From NCBI RefSeq assembly GCF_008386495.1, contig NZ_VTHJ01000001.1, forward strand, positions 240,045-304,044: DNA of 64,000 nt. Reading direction: 5' to 3'. Each line of letters starts with the position of its first letter. Position 1 is the stretch's first letter. The stretch is from Streptomyces tailanensis. Its GTDB lineage: Bacteria > Actinomycetota > Actinomycetes > Streptomycetales > Streptomycetaceae. The notes beneath the pieces were generated by a model. It worked only from the letters and a program-made list of their open reading frames with translations, was not told the origin of the DNA and made no database searches. The position numbers were made by a program, and so were the translations under genes. This document shows, piece by piece, positions 24,224 to 33,508 of the stretch.

Positions 24224-26929
24224 GAGCCGCGCGTTCGTGTGCCGCGTCGGCTCGGCCGTGGCCGGATCCTCCGGCCACGGATGCTTGGGATACCGGCCGC
24301 GCAACTCCGCCCGTACGGCCCTGTACCCGTCCCGCCAGAACGAGGCCAGATCGGCGGTGACGGCGGCCGGCCGGCCCGCAGGGGACAGCAGGTGCACGAG
24401 CACGGGAACCCCCGCCAGCACGGGCGACTCCTGAAGCCCGAACATCTCCTGCAACTTCACCGCCAGTACGGGCTGCTCGGGCCGCGCGTAGTCGACCCGC
24501 ACCCGTGACCCGCTCGGCACCTCGATCCGCTCGGGCGCCAGCTCGTCGAGCCGTACGGCATCCCCGGAGGCCCACGGCAACAACCGGTTCAGCGACTCCC
24601 CGGCGTCGATCCGCCCGAGATCGGCCCGCCGCCGGGCCCGGCTCAACTCCGGCTCCAACCAGTCGTCCACGCGCGCGTGCAGAGCATCGTCGGAAACATC
24701 GGGCCAGGGCTCGCCGAGACGCGCGTGGAGAAAGGCGAGCCTCTCCCGCAACCGCTCCGCATCCCGCGACCACCGCAACAGCCCGAGCCCTTCGACACGC
24801 AACCCCTCGACCAACGCCTCCCGTACGAGCCCGGCCGCGACGCCCGTCAACGGCCGCACCGCCAACTCCACGGCCCCGAGCCGCTCGACCTGCCGAGCCA
24901 CGACATCCCCGTCACGCCACCGAACCTCGTCCCCCCGGCCGAGCAACCCCCCGGCAGCCTCCCGCGCGATCCCCTCGTCGATAACAGCCCCAAGCCGCAC
25001 ACGCGCGTGCCCAGCCCCCACAGGCCGATCAGCCACAGCCACGGCCAGCCACTGGACCCCCCGCAACCCGGACCCCTCCCCAACCTCGGCCCGCGTCCCG
25101 GAGGCCATCAGATACGACCCCTTGTCCCCTTTGGCCACCCGCTCAGGAAACGCGAGCGCGACAACAAGCCCCACAACCCGCTCGTCGCCGGCCCTTGCCC
25201 ACCCGCCCGGCCCACTCTCGACCGAGGCGAGCGAGAACCCTCCGGCGTCCGCCGCCCCTGAGGCCCCCGCGACACTCCGACGGCCGGCCCCAACGCCCAC
25301 AGCCCCAGCCGTGACCCCCGAATCCCTCCCGGTGTCGCCCTCGCCCCGCGGAGCGTCGGCGCTCGGTTCGCCCGGGAGAGAGTCATGGACGGGTTCTGGG
25401 CGGGAAAGGAGCCGCGCCGGAGGTGCGGGCGCCGACGCGGCCCGCAGGCGCCGTACCTCTGTACGCCAGCGACCCGCGTAGGCGTCACCCCCGCGCCGGA
25501 CGCCCCGCAAGACCGCCGCAAGGTCGTCGCCGTACTCCCGCGGGGGCTCCTCGCTCAACAGTGCGACGATCTCCGCCGCCCGGTCCGCTCCCACCAGCGG
25601 CGCCGCGTCCAGGAGGGCGCGGGCCAGCCGGGGGTGCAGGCCCAGCCGCGACATGCGTACACCCCGCTCCGTGGCTCGCCCGGCAGGGCCCACCGCACCC
25701 ACGGCCGACAGAACCTCCCGAGCCGTCGCCATCGCCCCGCTCGGCGGCGGGTCCAGCAGGGCGAGCCCCGAGGCCTCGGGATCGCCCCAGCAGGCCGCCT
25801 GAAGGGCGAACGCCGTCAGGTCGGCCACTTCGATCTCCGGCGCCGGGAAACGTGGCAGGCGGCCGTTCTCGGCCTCCGCCCAGCACCGGTACACCGCCCC
25901 GGGCGCCTCACGCCCGGCCCGCCCCGCCCTCTGCGACCCGGCCGCCTGCGAGGCCCGTACGGTCGTCAGGGCGCTCAACCCGCGCGCGTGGTCGACGCGC
26001 GGCTCCCGGGCCAGCCCGGAATCCACGACCACGCGAACCCCCGGCACCGTCAGCGACGACTCCGCCACCGAGGTCGCCAGCACCACCCGCCGCCGCTCCG
26101 CCCCGGTCAGCACCGCGTCCTGCACGGCCGCCGGCGCCCGCCCGTGCACCTGGAGCACCTCCACGTCACCGAGCCCCGACAACTGCCCGGCGACCCGCGC
26201 GATCTCACCCACCCCGGGCAGGAAACACAGCACGTCCCCCGACCGCTCGGCCAGCGCACGCCGCACCACCGACGCGACATGCGTCAGCAGCGCCGGATCC
26301 ACCCGCATCCCGTGCGGCGGCCGTACGGGGCGGGCCGGCGGCGCCCACACCACCTCGACCGGGTACGACACCCCCTCCGCCGCGACCACCGGCGCCCCGC
26401 CCAGCAACCGCGCCCAGCCCTCCGCGTCCGTCGTCGCCGACGCCGCCACCAGCCGCAGCTCGGGCCGCAGCGCCTCGCGCACGTCGATCAGGAACGCCGC
26501 CACCGTGTCCGCGTCCAGATGCCGCTCATGGCACTCATCGAGCACGACCACGTCGACGCCCGGCAACTCCTGGTCCCGCTGCAACCGCTGCAGCAGCACA
26601 CCGGTCGTGACGACCTCCACGCGCGCGTGCCGCCCGACGACCCGCTCCCCGCGCACCGTGTAGCCGACGCTCTCGCCGACCTTCTCGCCCAGCAGCCACG
26701 CCATCCGCCGGGCCGCCGCCCGAGCCGCGATCCGCCGCGGCTCGGCGACGACCACCCGCCGCGCCGGCCCACCGTCCAGCAGCCCCGCCAGCGCCAGCGG
26801 CACCAGCGTCGTTTTGCCGGTGCCGGGCGGGGCGACGAGGACGGCGGTGCCGTGCGTCTCCAGGGCGTCGTTCAGACCGGGCAGGGCGCCGCGTACGGGC
26901 AGCGCGTCCAGGGCGTCGTAACGGATCAC
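24215..26929 (-). CDS. hrpB: ATP-dependent helicase HrpB
   Basis: 904 aa. Motif I APPGTGKTTLVPLAL (about 32-46), motif Ia EPRRIAARAAARRM, motif II DECHERHLDADT (a DECH box), motif III SATTD, motif VI QRAGRAGR. The C-terminal HrpB-specific region ends near WPEDPATAEPT. An insert of about 70 residues rich in Gly, Ala, Ser and Asp (about 465-535) is low complexity and unlikely to be catalytic. HrpB is a DEAH-type RNA helicase with no settled bacterial role. Single gene. Confidence 0.95.
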   Translation of the reverse strand: MIRYDALDALPVRGALPGLNDALETHGTAVLVAPPGTGKTTLVPLALAGLLDGGPARRVVVAEPRRIAARAAARRMAWLLGEKVGESVGYTVRGERVVGRHARVEVVTTGVLLQRLQRDQELPGVDVVVLDECHERHLDADTVAAFLIDVREALRPELRLVAASATTDAEGWARLLGGAPVVAAEGVSYPVEVVWAPPARPVRPPHGMRVDPALLTHVASVVRRALAERSGDVLCFLPGVGEIARVAGQLSGLGDVEVLQVHGRAPAAVQDAVLTGAERRRVVLATSVAESSLTVPGVRVVVDSGLAREPRVDHARGLSALTTVRASQAAGSQRAGRAGREAPGAVYRCWAEAENGRLPRFPAPEIEVADLTAFALQAACWGDPEASGLALLDPPPSGAMATAREVLSAVGAVGPAGRATERGVRMSRLGLHPRLARALLDAAPLVGADRAAEIVALLSEEPPREYGDDLAAVLRGVRRGGDAYAGRWRTEVRRLRAASAPAPPARLLSRPEPVHDSLPGEPSADAPRGEGDTGRDSGVTAGAVGVGAGRRSVAGASGAADAGGFSLASVESGPGGWARAGDERVVGLVVALAFPERVAKGDKGSYLMASGTRAEVGEGSGLRGVQWLAVAVADRPVGAGHARVRLGAVIDEGIAREAAGGLLGRGDEVRWRDGDVVARQVERLGAVELAVRPLTGVAAGLVREALVEGLRVEGLGLLRWSRDAERLRERLAFLHARLGEPWPDVSDDALHARVDDWLEPELSRARRRADLGRIDAGESLNRLLPWASGDAVRLDELAPERIEVPSGSRVRVDYARPEQPVLAVKLQEMFGLQESPVLAGVPVLVHLLSPAGRPAAVTADLASFWRDGYRAVRAELRGRYPKHPWPEDPATAEPTRHTNARLRR

Positions 26930-26978
26930 GCCCTTCAGTGTCGTACGTGCGTGAGCTCGACCGACACGCGCGCGTGCC

Positions 26979-27897
26979 TCACTCCCGCTCGCACACGAAG
27001 ATCGCCGTCCCCGGGATCAGCCCGCCGCGCAGCGGTGACCAGCCGCCCCACTGGGCGGAGTTCCAGGCGGGCCACTCCGGCTCGACCAGGTCGACGAGCC
27101 GGAAGTCCGCCGCGACGACGTCACGGACGCGGTCGCCGATCGTGCGGTGGTGCTCGACGTACACGGCCCGCCCCGCCTCGTCCTGCTCGACGTACGGCGT
27201 GCGGTCGAAGTAGGAACCGGACACGGACAGGCCCTCCGGGCCGGGCTCGTCGGGAAACGCCCAGCGGATCGGGTGGGTCACCGAGAAGACGAAGCGGCCC
27301 CCGGGACGCAGGACACGGCGCACCTCCCGCAGCACCCGCACCGGGTCGGCCACGAACGGCAGCGCCCCGTAGGCCGAGCACGCCAGGTCGAAGGAGGCGT
27401 CCGCGAAGGGCAGGTCGCCCGCGTCGGCGCACACCAGGGGGAACGATCCGCCGATCCGCAGGGCGTGCTGGAGCTGACGGTGGGAGAGGTCGAGGGCGAC
27501 CGGACGGGCGCCCTGCGCGGCGAGCCAGCGCGAGCACTGCGCGGCACCGGCGCCGATCTCCAGGACGTCCTTGCCCTTCAGGTCCTCGGGCGGCCCCAGC
27601 AGCTCCGCCTCGATCTCGTCGAGCCCTTCCGGGCCCCACACGAAACGGTCGTCCCCGAGGAACGTGCCGTGCTCGATCTGGTACTCGTCCGCGTTGCGGT
27701 CCCACCAGCCCCGGTTGGCCCGGGAACTCTCCGTGACCCCGGCCTCGCGCCGGGTGGCCTCCGGTTCGGCGGACTCGACAGCAACGTCGGCCCCGGGGGC
27801 CTCGACGGCTTGGTGGACATCGGGCTCTTGGATGATCGGCTCCCTCGTCGTACTCTTCCGTAACCTGCGTGGCGTGACCCCGCTCCGGCGGTGTCAC
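26979..27897 (-). CDS. class I SAM-dependent methyltransferase, apparent N-terminal frameshift
   Basis: The methyltransferase frame (stop at 26979) shows motif I VLEIGAGAAQCSRWL, then ALDLSHRQLQ, DAGDLPFADASFD and a C-terminal WPAWNSAQWGGWSPLRG. It also covers the conserved upstream sequence NRGWWDRNADEYQ and HGTFLGDDRFVWGPEG, yet has no start codon between the in-frame TGA at 27894-27896 and a GTG at 27641 that would cut this segment off. The adjacent frame begins with GTG at 27897 (MTPPERGHATQVTEEYDEG) and would join it if one base near 27838-27850 were removed. So either the gene is frameshifted or the sequence has an error. Substrate unknown. Confidence 0.7.
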
Positions 27898-27986
27898 GGA
27901 AGAGGTGTCTCAGGTCTGCGTGGCCTCATGGGACAGGTTTTGTGCCGGGTATGCGGCGTTCCGCCCCGGGTGTGCGCCTTCGCGCA

Positions 27987-28015
27987 TTGACCCTGCCTGG
28001 CTGCCCCCGTATGCT
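27987..28015 (+). promoter_or_regulatory. housekeeping promoter of rpsA
   Basis: TTGACC (27987-27992), a 17-bp spacer, TATGCT (28010-28015): a near-consensus HrdB-type promoter about 213 bp upstream of the rpsA ATG, implying a leader of roughly 200 nt. Confidence 0.75.
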
Positions 28016-28227
28016 ACAAGTTGCGCTGCGGGCCTGCGCACCTCAGACGTAGCAGGCTGCGCTCGCATCTGTTGTATGTCCCCTCGGTTTTCGAGGTGCC
28101 ATTCGGAATGTCCTGGTGATTTTCCTGGTGTGGCGCTTCCTTGGCTGTCCGGCTTCTTCAGAGCGATACGGGCTCCCGGCGTAGCAGTACCTACGACTTC
28201 AATGTCCGTACCGGAGCCCTTTCCCAC

Positions 28228-29724
28228 ATGACGAGCAGCACCGAGACCACCGCCACCACCCCGCAGGTAGCGGTCAACGACATCGGTAACGAGGAAGCCT
28301 TCCTCGCCGCGATCGACGAGACGATCAAGTACTTCAACGACGGCGACATCGTCGACGGCGTCATCGTGAAGGTCGACCGGGACGAGGTCCTGCTCGACAT
28401 CGGTTACAAGACCGAAGGCGTTATCCCGAGCCGCGAGCTCTCGATCAAGCACGACGTCGACCCCAACGAGGTCGTCGCCGTCGGTGACGAGATCGAAGCC
28501 CTTGTTCTCCAGAAGGAGGACAAGGAAGGCCGCCTGATCCTCTCGAAGAAGCGCGCCCAGTACGAGCGTGCCTGGGGCACCATCGAGAAGATCAAGGAAG
28601 AGGACGGAATCGTCACCGGTACCGTCATCGAGGTCGTCAAGGGTGGTCTCATCCTCGACATCGGCCTCCGTGGCTTCCTCCCGGCCTCCCTGGTCGAGAT
28701 GCGCCGCGTTCGCGACCTCCAGCCCTACGTGGGCAAGGAGCTCGAGGCCAAGATCATCGAGCTGGACAAGAACCGCAACAACGTGGTTCTGTCCCGCCGT
28801 GCCTGGCTGGAGCAGACCCAGTCCGAGGTCCGCCAGACGTTCCTCACGACCCTCCAGAAGGGTCAGGTCCGTTCCGGTGTGGTCTCCTCGATCGTCAACT
28901 TCGGTGCCTTCGTGGACCTGGGTGGCGTCGACGGTCTGGTCCACGTCTCCGAGCTGTCCTGGAAGCACATCGACCACCCCTCCGAGGTCGTCGAGGTCGG
29001 CCAGGAGGTCACGGTCGAGGTCCTCGATGTCGACATGGACCGCGAGCGCGTCTCCCTGTCGCTGAAGGCGACCCAGGAAGACCCGTGGCAGCAGTTCGCC
29101 CGCACCCACCAGATCGGCCAGGTCGTGCCCGGCAAGGTCACGAAGCTGGTTCCGTTCGGTGCGTTCGTCCGCGTGGACGAGGGCATCGAGGGTCTGGTCC
29201 ACATCTCCGAGCTGGCCGAGCGCCACGTGGAGATCCCGGAGCAGGTCGTCCAGGTCAACGACGAGATCTTCGTCAAGGTCATCGACATCGACCTCGAGCG
29301 CCGTCGCATCAGCCTCTCGCTGAAGCAGGCCAACGAGTCCTTCGGTGCCGACCCGGCTTCGGTCGAGTTCGACCCGACCCTGTACGGCATGGCCGCGTCC
29401 TACGACGACCAGGGCAACTACATCTACCCCGAGGGCTTCGACCCCGAGACCAACGACTGGCTCGAGGGCTACGAGAAGCAGCGCGAGGAGTGGGAGCGCC
29501 AGTACGCCGAGGCGCAGTCCCGCTTCGAGCAGCACCAGCAGCAGGTCATCAAGTCCCGCGAGGCCGACGCCGCTGCCGCGGCCGAGGGCGGCGACACCGC
29601 GGGTGCGGCTCCGGCCGCGGGCGGTGGCTCGTACTCCTCCGAGGGCGCGGACACCTCTGGTGCTCTCGCCTCGGACGAGGCGCTGGCCGCGCTCCGCGAG
29701 AAGCTGGCCGGCGGCCAGAGCTGA
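28228..29724 (+). CDS. rpsA: 30S ribosomal protein S1
   Basis: 498 aa from the ATG at 28228 (MTSSTETTATTPQVAVND). Four S1 RNA-binding domains at about 35-105 (GDIVDGVIVKVDRDEVLLDIGYK), 122-188 (VTGTVIEVVKGGLILDIGLRGFLP), 207-275 (GVVSSIVNFGAFVDLGGVDGLVH) and 292-361 (GKVTKLVPFGAFVRVDEGIEGLVH). The tail (about 380-498) is Glu/Gln- and Ala-rich. Four rather than six domains is the actinobacterial form. It helps mRNA binding on the 30S subunit. Codon use is strongly biased, as expected for a highly expressed gene. Confidence 0.97.
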   Translation: MTSSTETTATTPQVAVNDIGNEEAFLAAIDETIKYFNDGDIVDGVIVKVDRDEVLLDIGYKTEGVIPSRELSIKHDVDPNEVVAVGDEIEALVLQKEDKEGRLILSKKRAQYERAWGTIEKIKEEDGIVTGTVIEVVKGGLILDIGLRGFLPASLVEMRRVRDLQPYVGKELEAKIIELDKNRNNVVLSRRAWLEQTQSEVRQTFLTTLQKGQVRSGVVSSIVNFGAFVDLGGVDGLVHVSELSWKHIDHPSEVVEVGQEVTVEVLDVDMDRERVSLSLKATQEDPWQQFARTHQIGQVVPGKVTKLVPFGAFVRVDEGIEGLVHISELAERHVEIPEQVVQVNDEIFVKVIDIDLERRRISLSLKQANESFGADPASVEFDPTLYGMAASYDDQGNYIYPEGFDPETNDWLEGYEKQREEWERQYAEAQSRFEQHQQQVIKSREADAAAAAEGGDTAGAAPAAGGGSYSSEGADTSGALASDEALAALREKLAGGQS

Positions 29725-29752
29725 ACGCTCACCGCTGAGGCTTAGCCGATAA

Positions 29753-29793
29753 CACTTCGGGCCCGCATCTTTCTTGGATGCGGGCCCGAAGTG
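29753..29793 (+). terminator. rpsA terminator
   Basis: Perfect 17-bp stem (29753-29769 with 29777-29793), loop TTTCTTG, 28 bp after the stop. Confidence 0.85.
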
Positions 29794-29798
29794 CGTGT

Positions 29799-29849
29799 GC
29801 GTGTGTACGAACTGGGCGTCTACATGCGTGTGTACGAACTGGGCGTCTA
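29799..29849. repeat. 27-bp tandem direct repeat before the PAC2 gene
   Basis: A 24-bp block (GCGTGTGTACGAACTGGGCG plus TCTA) is repeated exactly at 29799-29822 and 29826-29849. It lies just after the rpsA terminator and about 100 bp before the PAC2 start, where a promoter would be expected. Confidence 0.75.
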
Positions 29850-29951
29850 TAGAGGTGTTCACCAACTGCGGCGCCACCGCCGACTCGTACGCGGGAATGC
29901 CGGGCCCCCGCGGCGCGTTGTGAAGTACGGACACGAGGAGGAGCGGTCACA

Positions 29952-30890
29952 GTGCTTGATCCGCAGGGTTTGTACGCATGGGAGCCGAAGGGCCTGGCAG
30001 TCGTCGACATGGCGCTCGCCCAGGAGTCGGCGGGACTTGTCATGCTCTACCACTTCGACGGATACATCGACGCGGGTGAGACGGGCGACCAGATCGTCGA
30101 ACGGCTGCTCGGCTCGCTGCCCCACCAGGTCGTCGCCCGCTTCGACCACGACCGGCTGGTGGACTACCGGGCACGGCGCCCGCTGCTGACGTTCAAGCGC
30201 GACCGCTGGACCGAGTACGAGGAGCCGACGCTCGACGTGCGGCTCGTCCAGGACGCCACCGGGGCGCCCTTCCTGCTGCTGTCCGGGCCGGAGCCGGACG
30301 TGGAGTGGGAACGCTTCGCGGCGGCCGTCCAGCAGATCGTGGAGCGGCTCGGCGTCCGCCTCTCGGTGAACTTCCACGGCATCCCCATGGGCGTGCCGCA
30401 CACCCGCCCGGTGGGCCTCACCCCGCACGGCAACCGCGCCGAGCTGGTCCCCGGCCACCGCAGCCCCTTCGAGGAGGCCCAGGTACCCGGCAGCGCCGAG
30501 TCCCTGCTCGAATACCGCCTCATGCAGGCCGGACACGACGTGCTGGGCGTCGCCGCGCACGTACCGCACTACATCGCCCGCTCGCCCTACCCGGACGCCG
30601 CGCTGACCGTGCTGGAGGCGGTCACGGGAGCCACCGGCCTGGTCCTGCCCGCCGCCGCGCACGCCCTGCGCACGGAGGCGCACCGCACGCAGACCGAGAT
30701 CGACCGGCAGATCCGGGAGGGCGACGACGAACTCGTCGCCCTCGTACAGGGGCTCGAGCACCAGTACGACGCCGCCGCGGGCGCCGAGACGCGCGGCAAC
30801 ATGCTCGCCGAGCCCGTCGAGATCCCGTCCGCCGACGAGATCGGGCGCGAGTTCGAGAAGTTCCTGGCGGAGCGGGAGGGCGAGGGCTGA
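29952..30890 (+). CDS. PAC2 family protein
   Basis: 312 aa, GTG start with GAGGAG upstream. PAC2 features: [21 protein letters not shown] (about 30-50), [30 protein letters not shown] and the [21 protein letters not shown] core; the C-terminal 60 residues are helical ([20 protein letters not shown]). The family is related to archaeal/eukaryotic proteasome-assembly chaperones, but no such role is shown for this bacterial branch. Located between rpsA and coaE, with its own terminator. Confidence 0.9.
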   Translation: MLDPQGLYAWEPKGLAVVDMALAQESAGLVMLYHFDGYIDAGETGDQIVERLLGSLPHQVVARFDHDRLVDYRARRPLLTFKRDRWTEYEEPTLDVRLVQDATGAPFLLLSGPEPDVEWERFAAAVQQIVERLGVRLSVNFHGIPMGVPHTRPVGLTPHGNRAELVPGHRSPFEEAQVPGSAESLLEYRLMQAGHDVLGVAAHVPHYIARSPYPDAALTVLEAVTGATGLVLPAAAHALRTEAHRTQTEIDRQIREGDDELVALVQGLEHQYDAAAGAETRGNMLAEPVEIPSADEIGREFEKFLAEREGEG

Positions 30891-30910
30891 GCCCTTCGCG
30901 TTCCTCCTCC

Positions 30911-30953
30911 AGAGCCGTGGGAGGCCCTGATGTTCAGGGTCTCCCACGGCTCT
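30911..30953 (+). terminator. PAC2 gene terminator
   Basis: 20-bp stem (30911-30930 with 30934-30953) with a single G-T wobble and a 3-nt loop, 20 bp after the stop and 28 bp before the coaE start. Confidence 0.8.
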
Positions 30954-30968
30954 GCCAGTGGCAGGGCA

Positions 30969-30974
30969 TAGGCT
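30969..30974 (+). promoter_or_regulatory. -10 box of leaderless coaE promoter
   Basis: TAGGCT, 7 nt, then ATG at 30982. It lies downstream of the PAC2 terminator, so coaE must have its own promoter here. Confidence 0.55.
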
Positions 30975-30981
30975 TCCGGGC

Positions 30982-31620
30982 ATGCTGAGAGTGGGTCTCA
31001 CCGGCGGTATCGGCGCCGGCAAGAGCGAGGTGTCGCGGCTGCTCGTGGAGTGCGGCGCCGTGCTGATCGACGCGGACCGGATCGCCCGCGAGGTCGTCGA
31101 ACCCGGCACCCCCGGGCTCGCGGCGGTCGTCGAGGCATTCGGCAAGGACGTACTCGCGCCGGACGGCAGCCTGGACCGGCCCAAGCTGGGCTCCATCGTG
31201 TTCGCGGACCCCGCCAAGCTCGCCACGCTGAACGCGATCGTGCACCCCCTGGTCGGCGCCCGCTCCAGAGAGCTGGAGAACGCCGCCGCACCGGACGCCG
31301 TCGTCGTCCACGACGTCCCCCTGCTCGCCGAGAACGGCCTCGCCCCGCTCTACGACCTCGTGGTCGTCGTCGACGCCGCCCCCGAGACCCAGCTCGACCG
31401 CCTCGTACGCCTGCGCGGTATGACGGAGGAGGACGCACGCGCGCGCATGGCCGCCCAGGCGACCCGCGAGAAGCGCCTGGAGATCGCGGACATCGTCATC
31501 GACAACGACGTACCCCTGGACGACCTGCGCCGACGCGTACGGGACGTATGGGCGGACCTCATACACCGGGCACAGTGGACCCAGGAGCCCCGGGAGCGGT
31601 CCGAACACTCACAGGAATAG
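30982..31620 (+). CDS. coaE: dephospho-CoA kinase
   Basis: 212 aa from [21 protein letters not shown], with the P-loop GGIGAGKS at 8-15. [13 protein letters not shown] (about 32-44), IVHPLVG and [13 protein letters not shown] are the CoA-substrate and lid motifs. It phosphorylates the 3'-hydroxyl of dephospho-CoA, the last step of CoA biosynthesis. The ATG at 30982 is preferred over the open frame from 30958 because it begins at the first beta strand and follows a leaderless promoter box. It lacks the C-terminal UPF0157 domain found in mycobacterial CoaE. Confidence 0.96.
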   Translation: MLRVGLTGGIGAGKSEVSRLLVECGAVLIDADRIAREVVEPGTPGLAAVVEAFGKDVLAPDGSLDRPKLGSIVFADPAKLATLNAIVHPLVGARSRELENAAAPDAVVVHDVPLLAENGLAPLYDLVVVVDAAPETQLDRLVRLRGMTEEDARARMAAQATREKRLEIADIVIDNDVPLDDLRRRVRDVWADLIHRAQWTQEPRERSEHSQE

Positions 31621-31669
31621 CGGGCCCTCAGCGGGCGTTGAACCGTCGCAGCGAGGGAAGGACTCAGCC

Positions 31670-32050
31670 GTGCCCGAGATCAGCGGTTCCACCGGACGTA
31701 CCCCGGAGACGCATGTCATCGACTTCCGCGCCGCCGAGCAACTCCTCGCCGCGAGCGACCCGCGAGGCGCGGTGAAACTGCTCGACCGAGTCATCGCCGA
31801 GCACCCCGAGAACACGGCTGCCCGGCTGCTGCGCGCGCGAGCCTTCTTCGCGGCCGCCCAACTGCGGCCCGCCGAGCTGGAGTTCACGATCGTCCTGGAG
31901 CGCGAGCCGGACAACGCGTTCGCGCACTTCGCCCTTGCCCGCACCTACCAGCGCCAGGCCCGCCCCGACCAGGCGAAGCGCCACTTCAGGCTCGCCGCCG
32001 CGCTCGACCCGAACCCGCAGTACCTGGAAGCGGCGCGGTTCGACTCCTGA
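31670..32050 (+). CDS. tetratricopeptide repeat protein
   Basis: 126 aa, GTG start, GGAAGGA upstream. About residues 20-115 form two to three TPR units (AAEQLLAASDPRGAVKLLDRV, NTAARLLRARAFFAAAQLRP, AFAHFALARTYQRQARPDQA) each with the A-x-x-G/A helix spacing. TPRs mediate protein contacts; no partner is evident. 49 bp downstream of coaE, so they may be co-transcribed. Confidence 0.88.
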   Translation: MPEISGSTGRTPETHVIDFRAAEQLLAASDPRGAVKLLDRVIAEHPENTAARLLRARAFFAAAQLRPAELEFTIVLEREPDNAFAHFALARTYQRQARPDQAKRHFRLAAALDPNPQYLEAARFDS

Positions 32051-32073
32051 CAGGGGTCAAGGCCGCCAGGGCC

Positions 32074-32340
32074 TTACGGGTGGTGGGGTCCCGGTGGTGA
32101 GTACGGCGGGACGTCGCGGCCCGGCTGGTAATGCGGGCCCTGGCGGATGTGGCGGAGGATCATCACCAGATCCACAGTGACGATCACCGACAGCACACCA
32201 CAGGCGACGGCCCAGCCGGTGCGGTCGGCGACGGCGAAGGCCGCCGTTCCGGCGATCGCCCAGATCAGACCCCATACGCTCAACCAGAGCCGCATCCGCA
32301 GGGCACTGCGTGCTGTCCTCGGTTCACTGCCGGTACGCAT
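32074..32340 (-). CDS. DUF6343-like small membrane protein
   Basis: 88 aa from the ATG at 32340 (MRTGSEPRTARSALRMRLW); a GTG 9 bp upstream is possible. Two membrane segments (LSVWGLIWAIAGTAAFAV and AVACGVLSVIVTVDLVMIL) followed by a cytoplasmic HIRQGPHYQPGRDVPPYSP tail. I recall this as the DUF6343 family of Streptomyces. No function is known. Convergent with the TPR gene. Confidence 0.75.
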   Translation of the reverse strand: MRTGSEPRTARSALRMRLWLSVWGLIWAIAGTAAFAVADRTGWAVACGVLSVIVTVDLVMILRHIRQGPHYQPGRDVPPYSPPGPHHP

Positions 32341-32409
32341 CAGGATCACTGCTCCGTCCTAAGGGAAACGTACTCTTCGGCTCGTGCGTTCTCCAGGAGA
32401 CGGGGTGGG

Positions 32410-33420
32410 GTGACGGGGGAGGCGGCCGTGCTGCTGGATGCGCTGCGAACGGACGAGAGACTCGCCGAGTGGCTGAAGCGACTCGAGGAGAGCGGGGACG
32501 CCGCGACGGCGGAGGAGGCTCGGCTTCCGGGGCCCGACGAGCTGCCCGATGCCCTGGTGGACCTTGCCGTGCCGTACGAGGACGTCAACGACCTGGTCGC
32601 GCTGCGCCGCGCACTGGCGGACGACGAGGAGACGACCCGGCTCCTCGAGCGGTGCGTCGGCGGCCTCGCGCGGGACATGGGGAAGATCGGCAAAGGGCTG
32701 AGACTCCCGCCATTCCCGCTGGAATCGGGTCCGCTGGGCCGCTACTTCCCCGTGTACGTCTTCGTCGCCGCCCTGCCGTACGTACGCGCGTACCACCGCG
32801 AGCGCGGCATCCCCGACGACGTGTCCCGCCGAACCCTGGCCGACCTCGGCCGCGGGCTGGCGCTGCACCGCCGGCGGTACGGAGTGGGCGGGTTGGTCGC
32901 GCCGACCTGGTTCTCGCTGCACTTCCACGGGGAGTTGTTCCAGCTGGGGCGGCTGCAGTTCCAACGAGCGCGGCTCGGCGGTCGTGAAGGCGTCGCGCTC
33001 GCGGCCGCGGGACTGCAACTGCGGCCCGGGGAGCTGTGCCTGGACCTGCACATACCCGACTGCGCGGGACCCCTGACCCCGGAGACGTGCGACCGGTCCC
33101 TGGCACTGGCCCGGGAGTTCTTCGCGCTTCACTTCCCGGAGGAGCGGTACGAGGCGGCCTGTTGTCACTCCTGGCTCCTCGATCCGCAGCTGAAGCGATA
33201 CCTGTCGGCGGGCTCCAACATCGTCTGCTTCCAGGAGCGGTTCCGGATCAGCTGCGGGAACCGCGAACCGGAGGACGACCTGCCCGTCCGGTTCGTGTTC
33301 GGAGACCCTGACCTGCCGGTGGAGGCACTGCAGCGCCGGACGAGCCTCGAACGGGCCGTCGGGGACCATCTGCGGGCGGGCGGCCACTGGTACAGCGGGC
33401 ATGGGTGGTTCGTGTGGTGA
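32410..33420 (+). CDS. acyltransferase/GNAT-like protein (DUF5596 type)
   Basis: 336 aa from the GTG at 32410 (VTGEAAVLLDALRTD), AGGAG about 12 nt upstream; the longer frame reaches into the opposing gene and is rejected. The N-terminal half is helical; the C-terminal half has LCLDLHIPDCAGPLTPETCDRSL and CCHSWLLDPQLKRYL, which I associate with the acyltransferase-domain proteins built from an N-terminal DUF and a GNAT-like C-terminal domain. No substrate is known. It ends GWFVW. Confidence 0.7.
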   Translation: MTGEAAVLLDALRTDERLAEWLKRLEESGDAATAEEARLPGPDELPDALVDLAVPYEDVNDLVALRRALADDEETTRLLERCVGGLARDMGKIGKGLRLPPFPLESGPLGRYFPVYVFVAALPYVRAYHRERGIPDDVSRRTLADLGRGLALHRRRYGVGGLVAPTWFSLHFHGELFQLGRLQFQRARLGGREGVALAAAGLQLRPGELCLDLHIPDCAGPLTPETCDRSLALAREFFALHFPEERYEAACCHSWLLDPQLKRYLSAGSNIVCFQERFRISCGNREPEDDLPVRFVFGDPDLPVEALQRRTSLERAVGDHLRAGGHWYSGHGWFVW

Positions 33421-33508
33421 GACGCCGGCGTGCCACGGCCGTGCACGTTCACCCCATCGGGTGGCGGATGGGTGGAACGCCCAAGCACCGGCGGGCCGTT
33501 GGACGGAT

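Noticed and set aside
32131-32409. N-terminal extension of the acyltransferase-like gene
   Set aside because: This stretch is antisense to the DUF6343-like gene and not protein-like; the GTG at 32410 with AGGAG is the better start.
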